NCBI GenBank assembly: GCA_963855995.1
Contig: OY979717.1
Coordinates: 71,621,602-71,685,601, forward strand
Direction of reading: 5' to 3'
Source: Muricea muricata
Taxonomy: Eukaryota > Cnidaria > Anthozoa > Malacalcyonacea > Plexauridae
DNA: 64,000 nucleotides
The notes below the pieces were generated by a model that worked only from the letters and a program-made list of their open reading frames with translations, was not told the DNA's origin and did not search any database. Positions 40,368 to 52,790 of this stretch are shown piece by piece; the first letter of the stretch is position 1; the number at the start of each line of letters is the position of its first letter. The translations under genes were made by a program, and so were the position numbers.

Positions 40368-41833
40368 CTAATCATCTTCGCACAAGGCCTTGACTTTGGG
40401 TCTCTCGCGTGGAGGAGCCTTCTTAATTTCGACTTCGTCGACGCGTATCAAAAGAGACGGGTGCTCGTGGCCTTTGCAAATTGCTGTTACCGTAATAAGA
40501 CCAGAAACCACGACAGATTCTACGTCTAACATGTCTTCGTCGAATTGATCCGGTTTTAGTTTCAGATACAAAGTTTTATATTCGTCTTTTTCGACAAGGC
40601 ATCTCAAAAGCGGCTTTGTTAACGGGCGGTCTAAAAACTCCTCAGCTTTTACTTCAACCACAGGTCACCCGGAATGCGTACAGTGTTAATATAGCGTTCA
40701 GTGGGACAGCATCTGTGACATAATGTATATATTAACACAAAGGTTGGCAAGTAAATACAAATTTGAAAACTCGTACAATATTTAAACCACAAAAAATCTG
40801 CAAAAAGACTTCGATATTCATTTAAAAACATACACATATTAAGAAGACATACCTGAAAAGCATATACGTTGTATTTTTGTGTCAATTCAACATTTTTTAC
40901 CCGACGAAATTCGCGAAAAGTCATCAAATTTTTAGTTGATTTTCGCTAAAACTATGCGCGATGCCGGCTGCCTGCCTTAGGTCACAGGAAAAAGCTCCCT
41001 GATTGGCCTGCTAAAAACTCAATTTTTTTACCGCGAAAGCAAAACCGGTGAGCTACGTAATATACAATGAATATACAATGCTTCTTCTTTTGCACCTGCT
41101 CACATCTTTTACACTTCAGTTTAAAATTTTTCGCAGTTGTTTGCAGTTGTTACTGAGTTGTTGTTTTTAAAAAAGCTTTCACTTCAAATTTCCCTCCGCA
41201 GCGTTGGCGTCCCTCTTTGAAAATTTTAACATTTCTCCCCCCGGTTTTGCTTTCGCGGTAAAAAATTGAGTTTTCAGCAGGCCAATCAGGGAGCTTTTTC
41301 CTGTGACGTAAGGCAGGCAGCCGGCATCGCGCATAGTTTTAGCGAAAATCAACTAAAAATTTGATGACTTTTCGCGAATTTCGTCGGGTAAAAAATGTTG
41401 AATTGACACAAAAATACAACGTATATGCTTTTCAGTTATTTCTTCTCAATATGTGTATGTTTTTAAATCAATATCGAAGTCTTTTTGCAGATTTTTTTGT
41501 GGTTTAAATTTTGTACGAGTGTTCAAATTTGTATTTACTTGCCAACCTTTGTGTTAATATATACATTATGTAACAGATGGCTGTCCCACTGAACGCTATA
41601 TTAGAACTGTACTCATTCCGGGTAACCTGTGCTTCAACGGCTTTTAATCGTGAAAAAAGTTTGTCTTTGATATTAATACCGATCGAATAGTTTTTGAATT
41701 TCTTATTAAACGTCAAGCCAAAATGCGAGTAGCAGTCTTTTAAACCAAACGTAATAGTGTCTTTGCCGTGGACCAAGTTACTATATTTGTCGTTGGACTT
41801 CGAGACTTTGATAAGTTCCGGGTTGAATGACAT
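40368..41833 (-). pseudogene. Terminal Polinton gene of unknown function, split by a P-type MITE
   Basis: The start at 41,833 (MSFNPELIKVSKSNDKYSNL) lies 15 bases inside the right TIR border. Coding runs to the MITE at 41,631 and resumes on its other side at ~40,658, ending at 40,368 (...VKALCEDD). Counting one copy of the 7 bp duplication, the frame is preserved across the insertion, so the intact gene would code for ~165 residues. The second half is beta-rich ('VVVSGLITVTAICKGHEHPS') and could be an OB-like fold, so a single-strand DNA-binding protein is one guess. I do not recognise the family. Confidence 0.65.
40659..41631. mobile_element. P-type MITE (foldback), 973 bp, inside Polinton
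   Basis: The ends read CACAGGTCACCCGGAATG and the complement with one change, flanked by the 7 bp duplication CTTCAAC (40,652-40,658 and 41,632-41,638). The two halves are reverse complements over ~400 bp each, around a diverged centre (~41,050-41,230). CA-N-R-G ends with a 7 bp duplication match the large P-like transposon at 7,040, so it was probably mobilised by a P-type transposase. It has no coding capacity. Confidence 0.85.
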
Positions 41834-41847
41834 TGTTTCTACTTTAT

Positions 41848-42206
41848 TTATGAAAATGGAAAAAAAATATTTTCTCGATTTTTTTTTGATGACATAGAAA
41901 TACTTCATGTTACAACGGATGAAGTGGACTTACAAAATTCCTTATGAAAATTTTTTAAGGAATTTTTTGCTGAATTGACAAAAATATTTTTTTAAAATTT
42001 TCCTGACGCCATCTTGAAAATTTTTGTCAGCAGGATTTGGGTGACCCAGCAGGATTTGAGGTGACCGGAAGTAAACTTGGGAGACCCAGCAGGATTTGAG
42101 GGGTATAAAATGACGATTTTAAAAACCATCGCTCAAAAGTGCGAAAAATGGGAATTTGTCGCCTCCTGGCGTATGGGGTGACCTTCAGTGGGTAACATAG
42201 ACTACT
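41848..42206 (-). repeat. Polinton right terminal inverted repeat
   Basis: Reverse complement of 21,750-22,104, ending ...CATAGACTACT, followed by the CATACC duplication (42,207-42,212). Confidence 0.92.
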
Positions 42207-42212
42207 CATACC

Positions 42213-45182
42213 GTCATTGAATATCAATAATCTAACCCATGCATGCATTTTCCAAGCTTTATCATGCTGATTTCGTCTGCCAGTCAAAAAGACAAACTTC
42301 CGTTGTGCTCTCAAGCATTTTTTTTGCCTCAATCCAGTTCCAAACGTTTATTCCACGACACTAATGAAGGTACTTTCCAATTTTAGTTTTATTGAAGCTT
42401 TCTTCAGATCCTTTGCTGAAGATGTCTAATATTTTTGTTCAAATTCCACGCTGTTATTATTGTTAACATATGCGAGATTTTTACTAAAGTAATTATAGAT
42501 AACTGTTGCCATGGTATCGATGTTGTTATTGAGATAGTCGGGTTTAATTAGATGATTTGAAAAAGTTGTTGGCGGTTGACCATTGTAATAGCGACTTCGG
42601 CAATTTATTCCTTGTTTAACATCAGAGAATTTTTCTTCGGTGTTAAAATACGAGTTTTCTGGGTGAACTAAGTCTGTAAAATATTATACATATATTCATG
42701 TTGCTACGTAATTTGTTATGTATGGTTGTCGTAACTAGAGTGAGGCACAACTAAACTATATAAGCATGTGTAAAATGTATTTTTGAGTGTACTTGAAAAT
42801 ATATCTTGAAAAATCAACATGGTGTCAAGTGTGAAAGAAATTTTAAAAACATAAATGGCCGAATCTTGCTTCCATAAGCCAAGACCACTGGTATTTGACG
42901 GAAATGTAGCAAACAGTTGTCGACGTTCTGTTCAAGAGTACTGGTATACGAAAAACACAGCTGACCATTCTAGCTTTTTTGACATATTTGTTTATCACTA
43001 TTTAATCTGTTCAGCATGCTTCCAAGATATTTTTTTGTTAATCTTGGGATAGTGCTTTCAATGATTTTAAGATCTGGGACTGCTAGCGCGATTTACATAT
43101 TTGCAACCGCAGGGAGGCAAACACAAATAACCTATTTTTTGTATTTTTTTTAGCATTTGTTTATCTCGTTTTAATGACTTTCACACATTGCATGTGAGTT
43201 GTGTTTTTTTGCTAGAATAGAAATAACTTGGCATATTAAAAACATTGTTTTGCCCTGGTCTTCATTTTCAATATTGTTGGAAACTTTTGTCGTTAATTTT
43301 ACAAATCGACTGCGCGTTCATCGATACACTGAAGCTTGTACTTTGCAATTCTAAGGGGCGCGCGCAGACTGACAGTTAGCTATGCTTAACTCACTGTGCA
43401 AGCTGCTATGTCTCACTCACGAGTCAGTATAGTGTTTGGTTATGCGACTCCAGCAGAAACTAATTTGAAATAAATAAACTGTTTAAGACTGATTTAGCTC
43501 TAATGAGATGCCGAATGCCGCTAAAATTAATATTAGTTTTTGAAAGCAAAGATTGAAATTTAAGTGAGGCTTGAAGAAATAGATTTTCGCTTGTGTAAGC
43601 AGAATTTTTTGGTTTTTTTTCACTGGTCTTAGAACCGGGATAGAATTTCTTGATATGTGTCAAATACAGATCTTGTGCTCAATATTTCTCAAGATATCTC
43701 ATGCAGGAATGCAATCATGTTTGAATCGCATGTCTAAACCGCGTTAAAATATATTCAGCTGATCAGATCAGATAAGATTACACGTTAATTAATAATCTCT
43801 CTTAGCAAGACTTATTTATGCCCGTGTTCTACCACAAATGACAAATCGTGCGCATTTTGATTAGATTTTAAACGAAATCTGCAATAAAAAGTTTTTGAAA
43901 TGCCCGGAATACTTACGATACCATATATATCTAGCGCACATCATGATAAATGTAATATCAGATGCGACACTCTCAACTAAGCGCCACAATTTTCTCCGAA
44001 TCAACGTTGATGTTGTTGTAATATCTGCTGTACCGTACTCGCCACAGCGCAGGGAAGAAACCGCGTTAACATGCAGCAAGTATACACGCATGCTTGAAAC
44101 GATGTAGGAGACACTATACAAGCTCTTTTACAAGACTGAGACGCGACGCTCGACGTTTGGTTTGGACAAGAATCTGCCGTGTTGACCGCGATCTCGTCTA
44201 GAACAGGAGGGCTGCTGTTGTAACAACCTTGCTGAGGCGTGGTGAACATAGCTTCGACGGTGGCACGGGCCGCATTGGTTGCTATAACGGCTACCGATTC
44301 TTCCACGCTACGAGAAACAATTGATCATATCTTATGCCAAGTGGTCGTTGGTACATGAGAAAGGTTGTGGGTTGTCACGTTAAGGAGATATCGACGTGGA
44401 CGGCAAATTTACGTTCCCTGCGGCATCTACCGTTGGCCTCAAAGACGAAGTGTTTGCGTGCTGTTATAGCCGAGATATTAAAGCATTCTTTTGTCCAAGG
44501 TTAGCTAGTCCTCCCGCAGTACATTAGCATCGTAAACTCTCTGTATCACTATTGGACGCCGTTGGTCAGTCGCTCATGTTTGCAACGAAATATTTCGAAA
44601 CATATTGTCGTGGAGGTCAGACGCTTTTGCTTGCATGTGATAGAATGATACTTATTGATCTAAGCAGGAAACTATTTAGATGACATGGTTAAACCTGATT
44701 GGTCCATTTGCCCAGACACTTTGTGAGAGATTTAGACAATGGTTTGTTGTTATAGTTGGAATTGCTCCTAGCACGTGTATGAACATGCGATTTCCAAACT
44801 GACTTTTGTGCACTGTGAGACTTTGAAAAATTTTACGTCTGGCCCAATGCTTGTTTCTTTAACTTAAGTTTATATAGCTAGTGCTTGTCGCAAGTTTAAA
44901 CTTGCTTGGCGTGCATGCGCGCGCTAATTTAAATTCTTGTACGCGTAATTGTTTTAACGTATTCGTGTACCTTTACTGCTGAAAATGAATCAATTCGATT
45001 CGAAATATACAGTTTAAAATTAAACTGTGTACTACAACTATGCACAACTTGTTCGGATATCCCTAGTTTTATATTTGCTAAAACTATCATCTGACCAAGG
45101 ATCATGTACCAACCACCCGTCGAAGATTATGGTGCTTTCATGAAAGCGGGACCGGGTCATTGGAACTTGATGACGTGTAATC
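42213..45182. other. No supported gene
   Basis: Three kilobases with no recognisable domain. A reverse-strand open frame at 44,001-44,306 has balanced composition ('TTPQQGCYNSSPPVLDE') and could be an exon, but it has no ATG at its start and no splice partners that I can see. No repeat ends or RNA genes were found. Confidence 0.35.
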
Positions 45183-45186
45183 TTAA

Positions 45187-45969
45187 AGTGCCACTGCAAC
45201 AAAAAAATCGTTGATCCAATTTTAAACACAACAGAACAACATTTCCATACGAGCCTTAATGGCGTTTTCAGTTTCTCGATATCTTGTTTCGTTTTAGAGA
45301 CATTAAGGTTTTTGAAACATGCAAATTAGGTGTCTCTGGCGTCATCTACTCACGAATAATAAATTACATTTATCAAATGGTGAATATCTCTGTAAATAGC
45401 AGGCAGAACTTTTTCACACTTTGCATGACTATAACAATTTGGTAGTTTCACACCTCTATTCCTATTGTGTTGCTGCGACATAAACGGTTTTGGAATAAAA
45501 GCTTTTAAACTGTAAAACAAATATCTTAATTTTCATTTTTCCTCTACACTGTATAATAATTTAAATTCAATAAATGCGATATAAATGTACATACAACAAT
45601 TGTATTATGTGCTGTGAAGTAAATATCGTTTAATAGGAGAGAAATAAGAAATTTTTCTTTTTCAAATACAAGACATTTGCATCCAAACGATCTCCATGGC
45701 AACAGCATAGTGTGAACGGTAGTGTGCGTTTACCTAATCACTACACTCGTACAAAGTTAGAAAAGGTTCTGGCCATTACATCCAAAGATGCTCATTATTT
45801 TAGATATATAAGACGTCAAGAGATGTCTAATTTGCATACTTTAAAAACTTAAATATCTCAAAAACGAAACGAGATTGTGAGAAACTGAAAACACCATTTT
45901 GACTCATCTAGAAATGTTGTTCTGTTGTGTTTAAAATTGGATCAAAAATTTTTTCGTTGCAGTGGCACT
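45187..45969. mobile_element. TTAA MITE, 0.8 kb
   Basis: The ends AGTGCCACTGCAAC... and ...GTTGCAGTGGCACT are flanked by TTAA (45,183-45,186 and 45,970-45,973). Inverted arms of ~280 bp per side (for example GATCCAATTTTAAACACAAC) enclose a short unique centre. TTAA targets and the related outer bases suggest mobilisation by Kolobok or piggyBac enzymes, and a Kolobok element lies 270 bases away. Confidence 0.8.
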
Positions 45970-46566
45970 TTAAGGCATTTTTGTTTAAAGATGCTTACAG
46001 TATATGAACCAGACTCCTTGTTTTTAAAAGTAGTATTGTTGTTAATTACGTATTTTAGTAATGTTAGTTTAAAACTAATAGTCAGCATAAATTTCTCGCG
46101 TGCCGGTGTTAACAATGATCATATACGGTCGAATTTCCACACTAGCTAGTACTGATGAATTATTAAAGCTGTCAACATCAGTCTACACACTTAAATCTTT
46201 CTTGACACCTGATTAAAATTCAGCAAGATATGTTTAAGTGGCACTAGAGCCGCAAAATAAATCCTAATTTTTTTACATATATAGAAAGTATACAAGTATT
46301 TATGCAGACTTGCCAAATTTCAGATTTCAATTCAGCTTCTTCCCGTCATTTTTTTAAACCAAAAGACACGAATTTCATGTCCGCCATTACAGAGTCTTCA
46401 ATTAGCGAGCACGGTGAACAAAACCGGATGTGACGTCAAAGGCTCAACACCCTGTGTCAGTCGCATAGTGAAATCATATGGTGAAATCATACAATTTTGT
46501 TGACGAACTGTATTACTAATATTACTTCGGTTTAGTTTTCTTTCGTTCGCTGTTTTTCAATTTACT

Positions 46567-47670
46567 ATGTCAACTGAGGACGAGGCAGGATCCTGTTCAG
46601 AAGAAAAGTCCGAAGAAATTAGTAATTACTCTCCTGATGAGGAAATGTTGTATGGGGCTGATTCAAACTCATTTGAAGTTGAAGCAGAGTCAAATTTATA
46701 CGATGCCTCGGCGGATCCGCTTGCCACAGAAGAAGAATACCAAAATTATTTACAAGCTGTGGCTGATAAAATAGATGAATTAAAAGAGCTTCGTTTGCGA
46801 TTAACTGGGGAACAGTCTATCGACTTTTGGTAACTTTCTTTATCATACCACGCTTTATGGTCTATACTAAAAATGTCATGTTGCTGTCTATTAATGATAA
46901 TAACAAGTAGGGTTAAGAGCAGGTTGGATACGTTTAAAGTTCGTTGTATACGATTGCATCACTAAGCTATAGTTATGGATTGCATCCACGATATCATATT
47001 CACGCTAAATATCTTTTTTATCTTGAGTATTATTATGCATATTATTTGAACTGTTTTGCAAGTTTTGTACTGTATTGGGTTTTAGGTGTAATTGTGGCAA
47101 TTGCTTTACAGAACTTATTGTGAAGCCTGAAGAGTGTCAATGCTGCCATGAAATTGCACAAGTCCAGAATAAAATGATGAAGGAGAAAATAGGTGACCAG
47201 TGTTTGACGAAGCACCCAGGTTTTGAAGCTGGTTGTTTAAATCAGTGGGCTTTACGACTTGCTGGTTTGAGCTACAAGACGAAAAATAAAGGGTATAAAA
47301 ATTATACAACTTTGTACAAAAAAGGGAAAAAAACAGAAGCAGAGTAAGTGCTAGTGAAAATCAATGATTAAAAAATCTACCTGTTACTTGTTTTCAATTT
47401 GCTGTAGTTAAAAGATTTAGTGCCCTTATACTGGATCAAGTATCATGGCAAGAGATCATATCAAAGTCTTTGATTTAATGTAAATCTGTGAATTTTTTTC
47501 TAAGGTTCTTCAGGGCAGTGTCATATAGACAAGTGGTAAGGCTGGTGTGGAATTACACAGGCTGCTCAACAAGATATCCTTTACCATGTTGTGTCTATGC
47601 CAGAATTCGCAAAGAATTTCCAAGCAAAGACTATGTAGGGTTTGAAGAAGAGGAGGATGACTCAGATTGA
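46567..47670 (+). CDS. P2X7 receptor C-terminal (ballast)-like zinc domain protein
   Basis: Three exons with canonical splice sites: 46,567-46,829, 47,086-47,343 and 47,505-47,670, which join in frame to a 228-residue protein with no stop. The N-terminal ~85 residues are acidic and Ser-rich. Then comes 'WCNCGNCF', 'EECQCCHEI', 'CLTKHPGFEAGCL', a basic Tyr-rich stretch, 'FFRAVSYRQVVRLVW' and 'PLPCCVYARIRKEFPSKDYV', with an acidic tail. This Cys/His pattern is that of the cytoplasmic ballast domain of the P2X7 receptor, which binds zinc and guanine nucleotide. No channel part is present. It lies inside the Kolobok element, opposite in strand to the transposase, so it is transposon cargo. Its role there is unknown. 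Confidence 0.82.
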
Positions 47671-48540
47671 TTTCTTTAGTAAGCTTTTTTTTCATTAGTA
47701 ATTTGTTGAAGGTCTTCATAATTTATCAGTTTCTGGTGGTTGGCACTGATGGATTTCAAATTGTAGCAATACATAAATTTAATTTTGTTTTGGTTGATAC
47801 AGTATTAAAAAGTGCTCTATGTCAATTAGGTATGGTAGAGCCCATGGTAGAGCATGCAGATAGTGATTTTTTAACCCAAAAAATACCAGTAAAAACTTTT
47901 TCATCGAAGAAAAATCATCACATGATAATGAATACACATAGTAATTTAGAAGTCACCTTTTGAGGAAATGGTATCATGAAAAATGAAATAAATTCTGCAT
48001 GTTCTATTAATGAGTATAAATTTTTAGCCAAATTGATTGTTGTTATATTAGGGACTTAATTTTATCATGGAGCAGACTTTTACTTGTCAAATGCTAGGTG
48101 ATTTTACTTGCCAGCACATGTCAATAGATTATATTTATATAAAAAACTTTCTCCCAGCTTTGGTGGCTATATCATAGAGTATCACTACTGGTTGAGCATT
48201 GACTTTTCTTGTGCCCTTTCATGGGCTGTTTACATTTTTTGCGTACTAATGCTTTACTCAGCCTTTGTGTTCCTTGTAGTCCATTGTTCTCTGTTAAAGT
48301 AGCAGCTAAAATGCAAGATATTGAAAACATGCATGATTTTGATGTACTGTATCAAGTGAGTTTTAATCTTAATCTGCAACTAAGTCTGTGAACTGATGTC
48401 TGTAATTTTTTTCAAAATATGTTGCATAATTTATATACTATTACATTGTAAGGTCTAAGTTCTTTTGCACCAGACATGGTACGAAGCCCAGGCATCATCA
48501 AATGCCGACTGATAAATATGATAGAAGTTTAAACTCTGTT

Positions 48541-51500
48541 ATTCGAAAGCACAAACTATCATTGTATACGTACGTTGGTATGTAGGTGGCACAATTATTG
48601 GTTGTTTTGCTTTTCTTGATTTGTATATTTGTATACAATCACTCTTGTCTTGCTTTTCAAGCGTTGTGTGCACAGGTTCTGGAACATCCTCCTTTAGCTT
48701 CTTTTCGGTTGCCTCAAGATCCTTGCGGTTTGTTGAAATAAGGGTAGAAAATATCTCGGCAACATAGTCTAGATACAGCAGTGTATATTTGGTAAGACAA
48801 AATTGACAGATGTACGAACTAAATAGTACCAAATTGTCCATTTCACTAATATTAACATACTGAAGTTCTGTTTCTGTCTCACTTCTCGAACAGTTCCTTC
48901 ACCATTTTTAAACTTCGGATAGGTGACCCTTAGCTTTATGTTCTGTTCCTTGTCTTTTTTTCCTTCACGGTTAAGGTTGTGTAAAAATGGAGGGCTGCTA
49001 AAATTGTCCTGTAAATTAATCCAGAATGGGCAGATAATACATATTGAGAACATGGCATTGATAGTATGCCATTGAATATTGAATGAATTTACTTAAAAAT
49101 GTCTGAACCGTCTGTTTTTTGATATAATCATGTCATATTGTATGCACTGTTTTTTCCTAGAATTTGCTTTTATGTCAAAGTCATTAGTTTCAATCTAGTT
49201 CTCAAAGAATGAGAAAATGCACTATATATAGCTTTAGGTATGATAGGACAGGCTGAAGTGAAATACAGTCTTAATTGATTAGACTTATTATACGATCAGT
49301 TCTTTGTACTTACCTGCGTAGCATTCCATTGTATGAATATGCCAGCATCTTAGGCGCAAAATGGTTCACAACCGAGTGATAGCCCTCTGGACAACTTGTC
49401 TGCCCGTCAGGGGAGGAGTTTGCTGCTGTTTTGTTGAGGGATTTCTTTGTCAAAGCTGAGGTTACTCTTTCATATGCAATAGAGTCTGTTAAAAAATAAA
49501 TAAATAAATAATTATATACATATATATTATCATTATATTCTATGGTTGATAATGAAGACCACATGAAGTAGCTAATATACTGTCCGTGAGCACATGAAAC
49601 GTGCCTATAACTCTTCTTTTTATGGATATTTTTTATTTTTATAGTTTATTGACATCGCTTGGCAGTTATTGGAAATGTCGAGGTCGGTAAAGCACGCTAG
49701 TTGTTGTGTTAACTCAGAGAGAGTTGAATAATGGACGTGGACGGGCAAGACTCAACTTTTTCAGACATCTTCACGAAACAGGATCTGGTCGTACCTTAAG
49801 CATCATTATGTATATTGTTTAGCAATATTACCTTCTATGAACCAGGCGCGTGGTGTAGCTGTAACAATGTTTTCATGAGCGCATTTGTCGAATATCTTGT
49901 TCGGGAAGTTGGAATGCTTGTTGAGAATGTGCGACAAGAATGATTGAAATTTTGGCCGTATTACATCATGTTGTCCTTCTTCCGTTGTCGTTACGGACTA
50001 GTGAAAGTGCCTTAAGCACGCCTTGATCCATCTTGTGATAATTTCACTATCTTTTTCTTTAGCTTTCTTATTGAGAGCTTTGCAAATACCTAAATCACAG
50101 GGGAAAAAGCACCGGAGTAGCACCAGGTATTATGATCTTATAGCACTCACGATAAGTGAAAACGATTATCCCTTTCTAAAGTTTTTTTCAATATTTACTC
50201 ACTTTTCGCGACATGCCATCTGTCGTACATGTGACATACTCGCACTTTCCTAATTTCTTTACAAATCTGCGGGCAAATTTCCTTTATCCATTTGGAAATT
50301 ACTCCGTGTCGATCACTTATGTAGGTCTTTATAATCGTGGATGACAAAGATGTCAGAAGGTACATCAGCGCTGTTTTATGACCATGGAATTCCATAGGGG
50401 TACTACTACCTGCTTGATTTGCCTAACGAAAAAGAAACCCTGCAGTTATTAAGCTATGGTTTTTGCGATTGAATATGCATACAGATGCAGTCTGTCAAGC
50501 ATGATTTGGTAAATCTGAGTAACATATTCAGTTCCACGTCGAAATTCGTGGTTAACTAGAGCATTAAAGGAGCAAAAAATCAGGTTGTTTTATCCGGTAA
50601 AAAAAGTGGTCAGTGCTGGATGTTCTCTTTTCTGAAAATACGTTCTGGTTATCTACAGTGGTAAATTAAACTAAATTTCTAAGACTAGAACAGTAATTAA
50701 ATGTTTTATTAGAATTGTCTTGAAAAAATACCATTTTTGTAAAAGAAAATTAACGACATTGTCAAACGTACCTGAACAACAACCAAATGAAGTATTAGTC
50801 CAACCGGACAACAAAAGATAGTATAGGTTCCAAACTTCGCCGAATGACCCATGCTGTCATGTCGTGCGTCTCCCGCTAAAACAACTTCTCTACTTTGCTC
50901 GGTCTTAAACATCTCAGCTTGGTAAGCACGCCAGAATGTAACAATCGAAGGAATCAAGAGATGCCGTTGGTGGTTGTAGTAACTACTTTCATGATATGCG
51001 CAAATTCCCATATGTTGAAAAATCAACAATGTTTTCCTGATTGATCCACCAGCACACAATGCAGCGAAACTAAGTGGCAGATTGCCAGCAGGGAAATTAC
51101 CAAGCATGTATGGCTGACTTTCCCACGTAAACATCTTTCTGCACTTGCTGCAGGTGCTTGTTACTGTTGTCATTGTCCCAACTTGCCTTAGAAGTAAAGC
51201 CGGATCCTGTGCGAAACAGAGATGGCAATGTTTGAAGAGTTCCAAAATTTCGTTAAGAAATACAATCACCTTGCGTTGTTCTCGCACATTTGTTTCTCCA
51301 TCAGTAAGCGGGATCCTAGGTAATAAATCATGGTTCACAATGATGACTATTGATTGACATGTTTGTACAATGCGCCGTGATACCGTGGTAGACGTTAAGG
51401 TAAGGTAAAAGTCGTCAGTTTCATCATCATAACACTTCATTTCACAGTCGTCATTTTCTGCATAGTTGGTATCACTTTCTTCATAGTCGCTACCAGTTTC

Positions 51501-52790
51501 TTTATAATCAGCATCACTTTCTTCATGGTCGCTATCGTGCTCTTTATAGTGGGTATCATTATCGTCATCTTTACAATCCATTGCGGCAATTTTTGCCGAA
51601 TCTAGCAAATTAATTTCACGTATAATTAACAGCTCAAACGCCTCTGACAAACCGCTTATCTATTCCTTATCGTACATCATGTTCCACCATCAATTAAATG
51701 ATTTATAAACAGCGCATGATCAGTGAAAATATATTTTTCAAAAATTTTACCTGCACAGTTGTTAATCTCGTATCATTTAATACGGGTGTTGGTACAGGTT
51801 GTGTAATTGGATTATTTCTGTCAGGAGACGGTTCCAGTAGTGACTATGGTTAAAAAACATTAGTAAGCAACTTTTTTAAATTAACAATTGAACAATATGT
51901 CAGGGATGCGTCACACCATGGTTACACTTACTTCTTCCGCCGTTGATGACAGATTAGTAATGGTTATCTCGTCAGTTGACACATTCTCGTCTACTCTACC
52001 CGCATCATCCTTTTGAAAGTAACGAAAATGAAAATAGTTATTAGAGAGCAATCACTGCTTTCTTTAGGCAAAAATAAAACCAAATTAATTACTCTTGTGA
52101 CATATTAAATACATTCGGTGTTTTTGGCAGTGTTCAACTCGGACACCGATTCTTGACGGGGATTTTGTGGCTCAAAAATCTCTTTTAATATCTTTAAAAA
52201 ATATTAACAAAATGAAGATAAAATATATATGTTAAAACTTGTATGATATTAATTTATTTTGGTTTTAATACAAATTCCCAAAATAGAATATACCTTTCGA
52301 CGGTCTCTTGCTGAAGAATGGGGAAAAACTTTCTTCCAAATTGTTGGATAGCTGCCTGTTTTAAGGCACGCTCACACGATGTGACATGTCGCATGCGATT
52401 GTCACTCTGATGTATGAAAACGACTGCTAGCGCCATTATTTCAGTTCATCAGTTACAGGAACAATCTTAAATGTGATAACCTTTCACACATTTACTCAAT
52501 TACATGCGCCAAAATCAGAGTCGCACGCGACATGTTGCCCTTGTGGACCGGCCTTTAGGCGCCTTTGGCTCCCGAGAAATGCAAGTGCTTGATGAAAGCA
52601 ATCCAGTGCAAAATGCTCTGAGCATACCGCAAATCTTTGTTCTGGTCCAATGAAAAAATTGGCTCGATGATGACGAACGAAATTCACCCATTTTATGCGT
52701 TTTTTTTCGATCTGTAGGGCTTTTATTAATTGAAATCCCAGGCCCGGCGATATTATTGCAGTCTTGCACAACACAGCGTGACGCTGGCAT
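48541..52790 (-). pseudogene. THAP-Kolobok transposase gene, multi-exon, frameshifted
   Basis: The first exon (~52,790-52,496) codes for a THAP zinc finger: 'MPASRCVVQDCNN', then after a frame break near 52,690 'KWVNFVRHHRANFFIGPEQR' and 'FAVCSEHFALDCF'. Likely small exons follow near 52,436-52,300, 52,190-52,100, 52,010-51,930 and 51,850-51,755. The main exon (~51,650-50,775) has an acidic repeat stretch, a zinc motif 'CSKCRKMFTWESQPYMLGNF' and the conserved core 'VLAGDARHDSMGHSAKFGTY' then 'TIFCCPVGLILHLVVVQ'. An exon at 50,395-50,195 has 'YISDRHGVISKWIKE' and 'YDRWHVAK'. C-terminal pieces lie at 49,564-49,310 and 49,030-48,541. The core motifs are those of Kolobok transposases. At least one frameshift is present. 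Confidence 0.75.

Larger units (their letters stand above)
21750..42206. mobile_element. Polinton/Maverick, 20.5 kb, full length but damaged
   Basis: Both ends read AGTAGTCTATGTTACCCACT inward, and a 6 bp duplication CATACC flanks the element (21,744-21,749 and 42,207-42,212). AG termini, long TIRs and a 6 bp duplication are the Polinton signature. Genes inside match the viral set: family B polymerase, chromodomain integrase, penton-like and capsid proteins, FtsK/HerA-type packaging ATPase, fibre. Genes are intronless and tightly packed, with a stop-start overlap (30,568-30,571). Damage comprises loss of the polymerase palm, several frameshifts, a copia insertion and a P-type MITE. Without those two inserts the copy would be ~15 kb, near the low end of the family's usual 15-20 kb. 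Confidence 0.95.

Noticed and set aside
43861-44306. Reverse-strand open frame considered as a host exon
   Set aside because: No ATG, no clear splice partners and no motif; left as a note in the gap entry.
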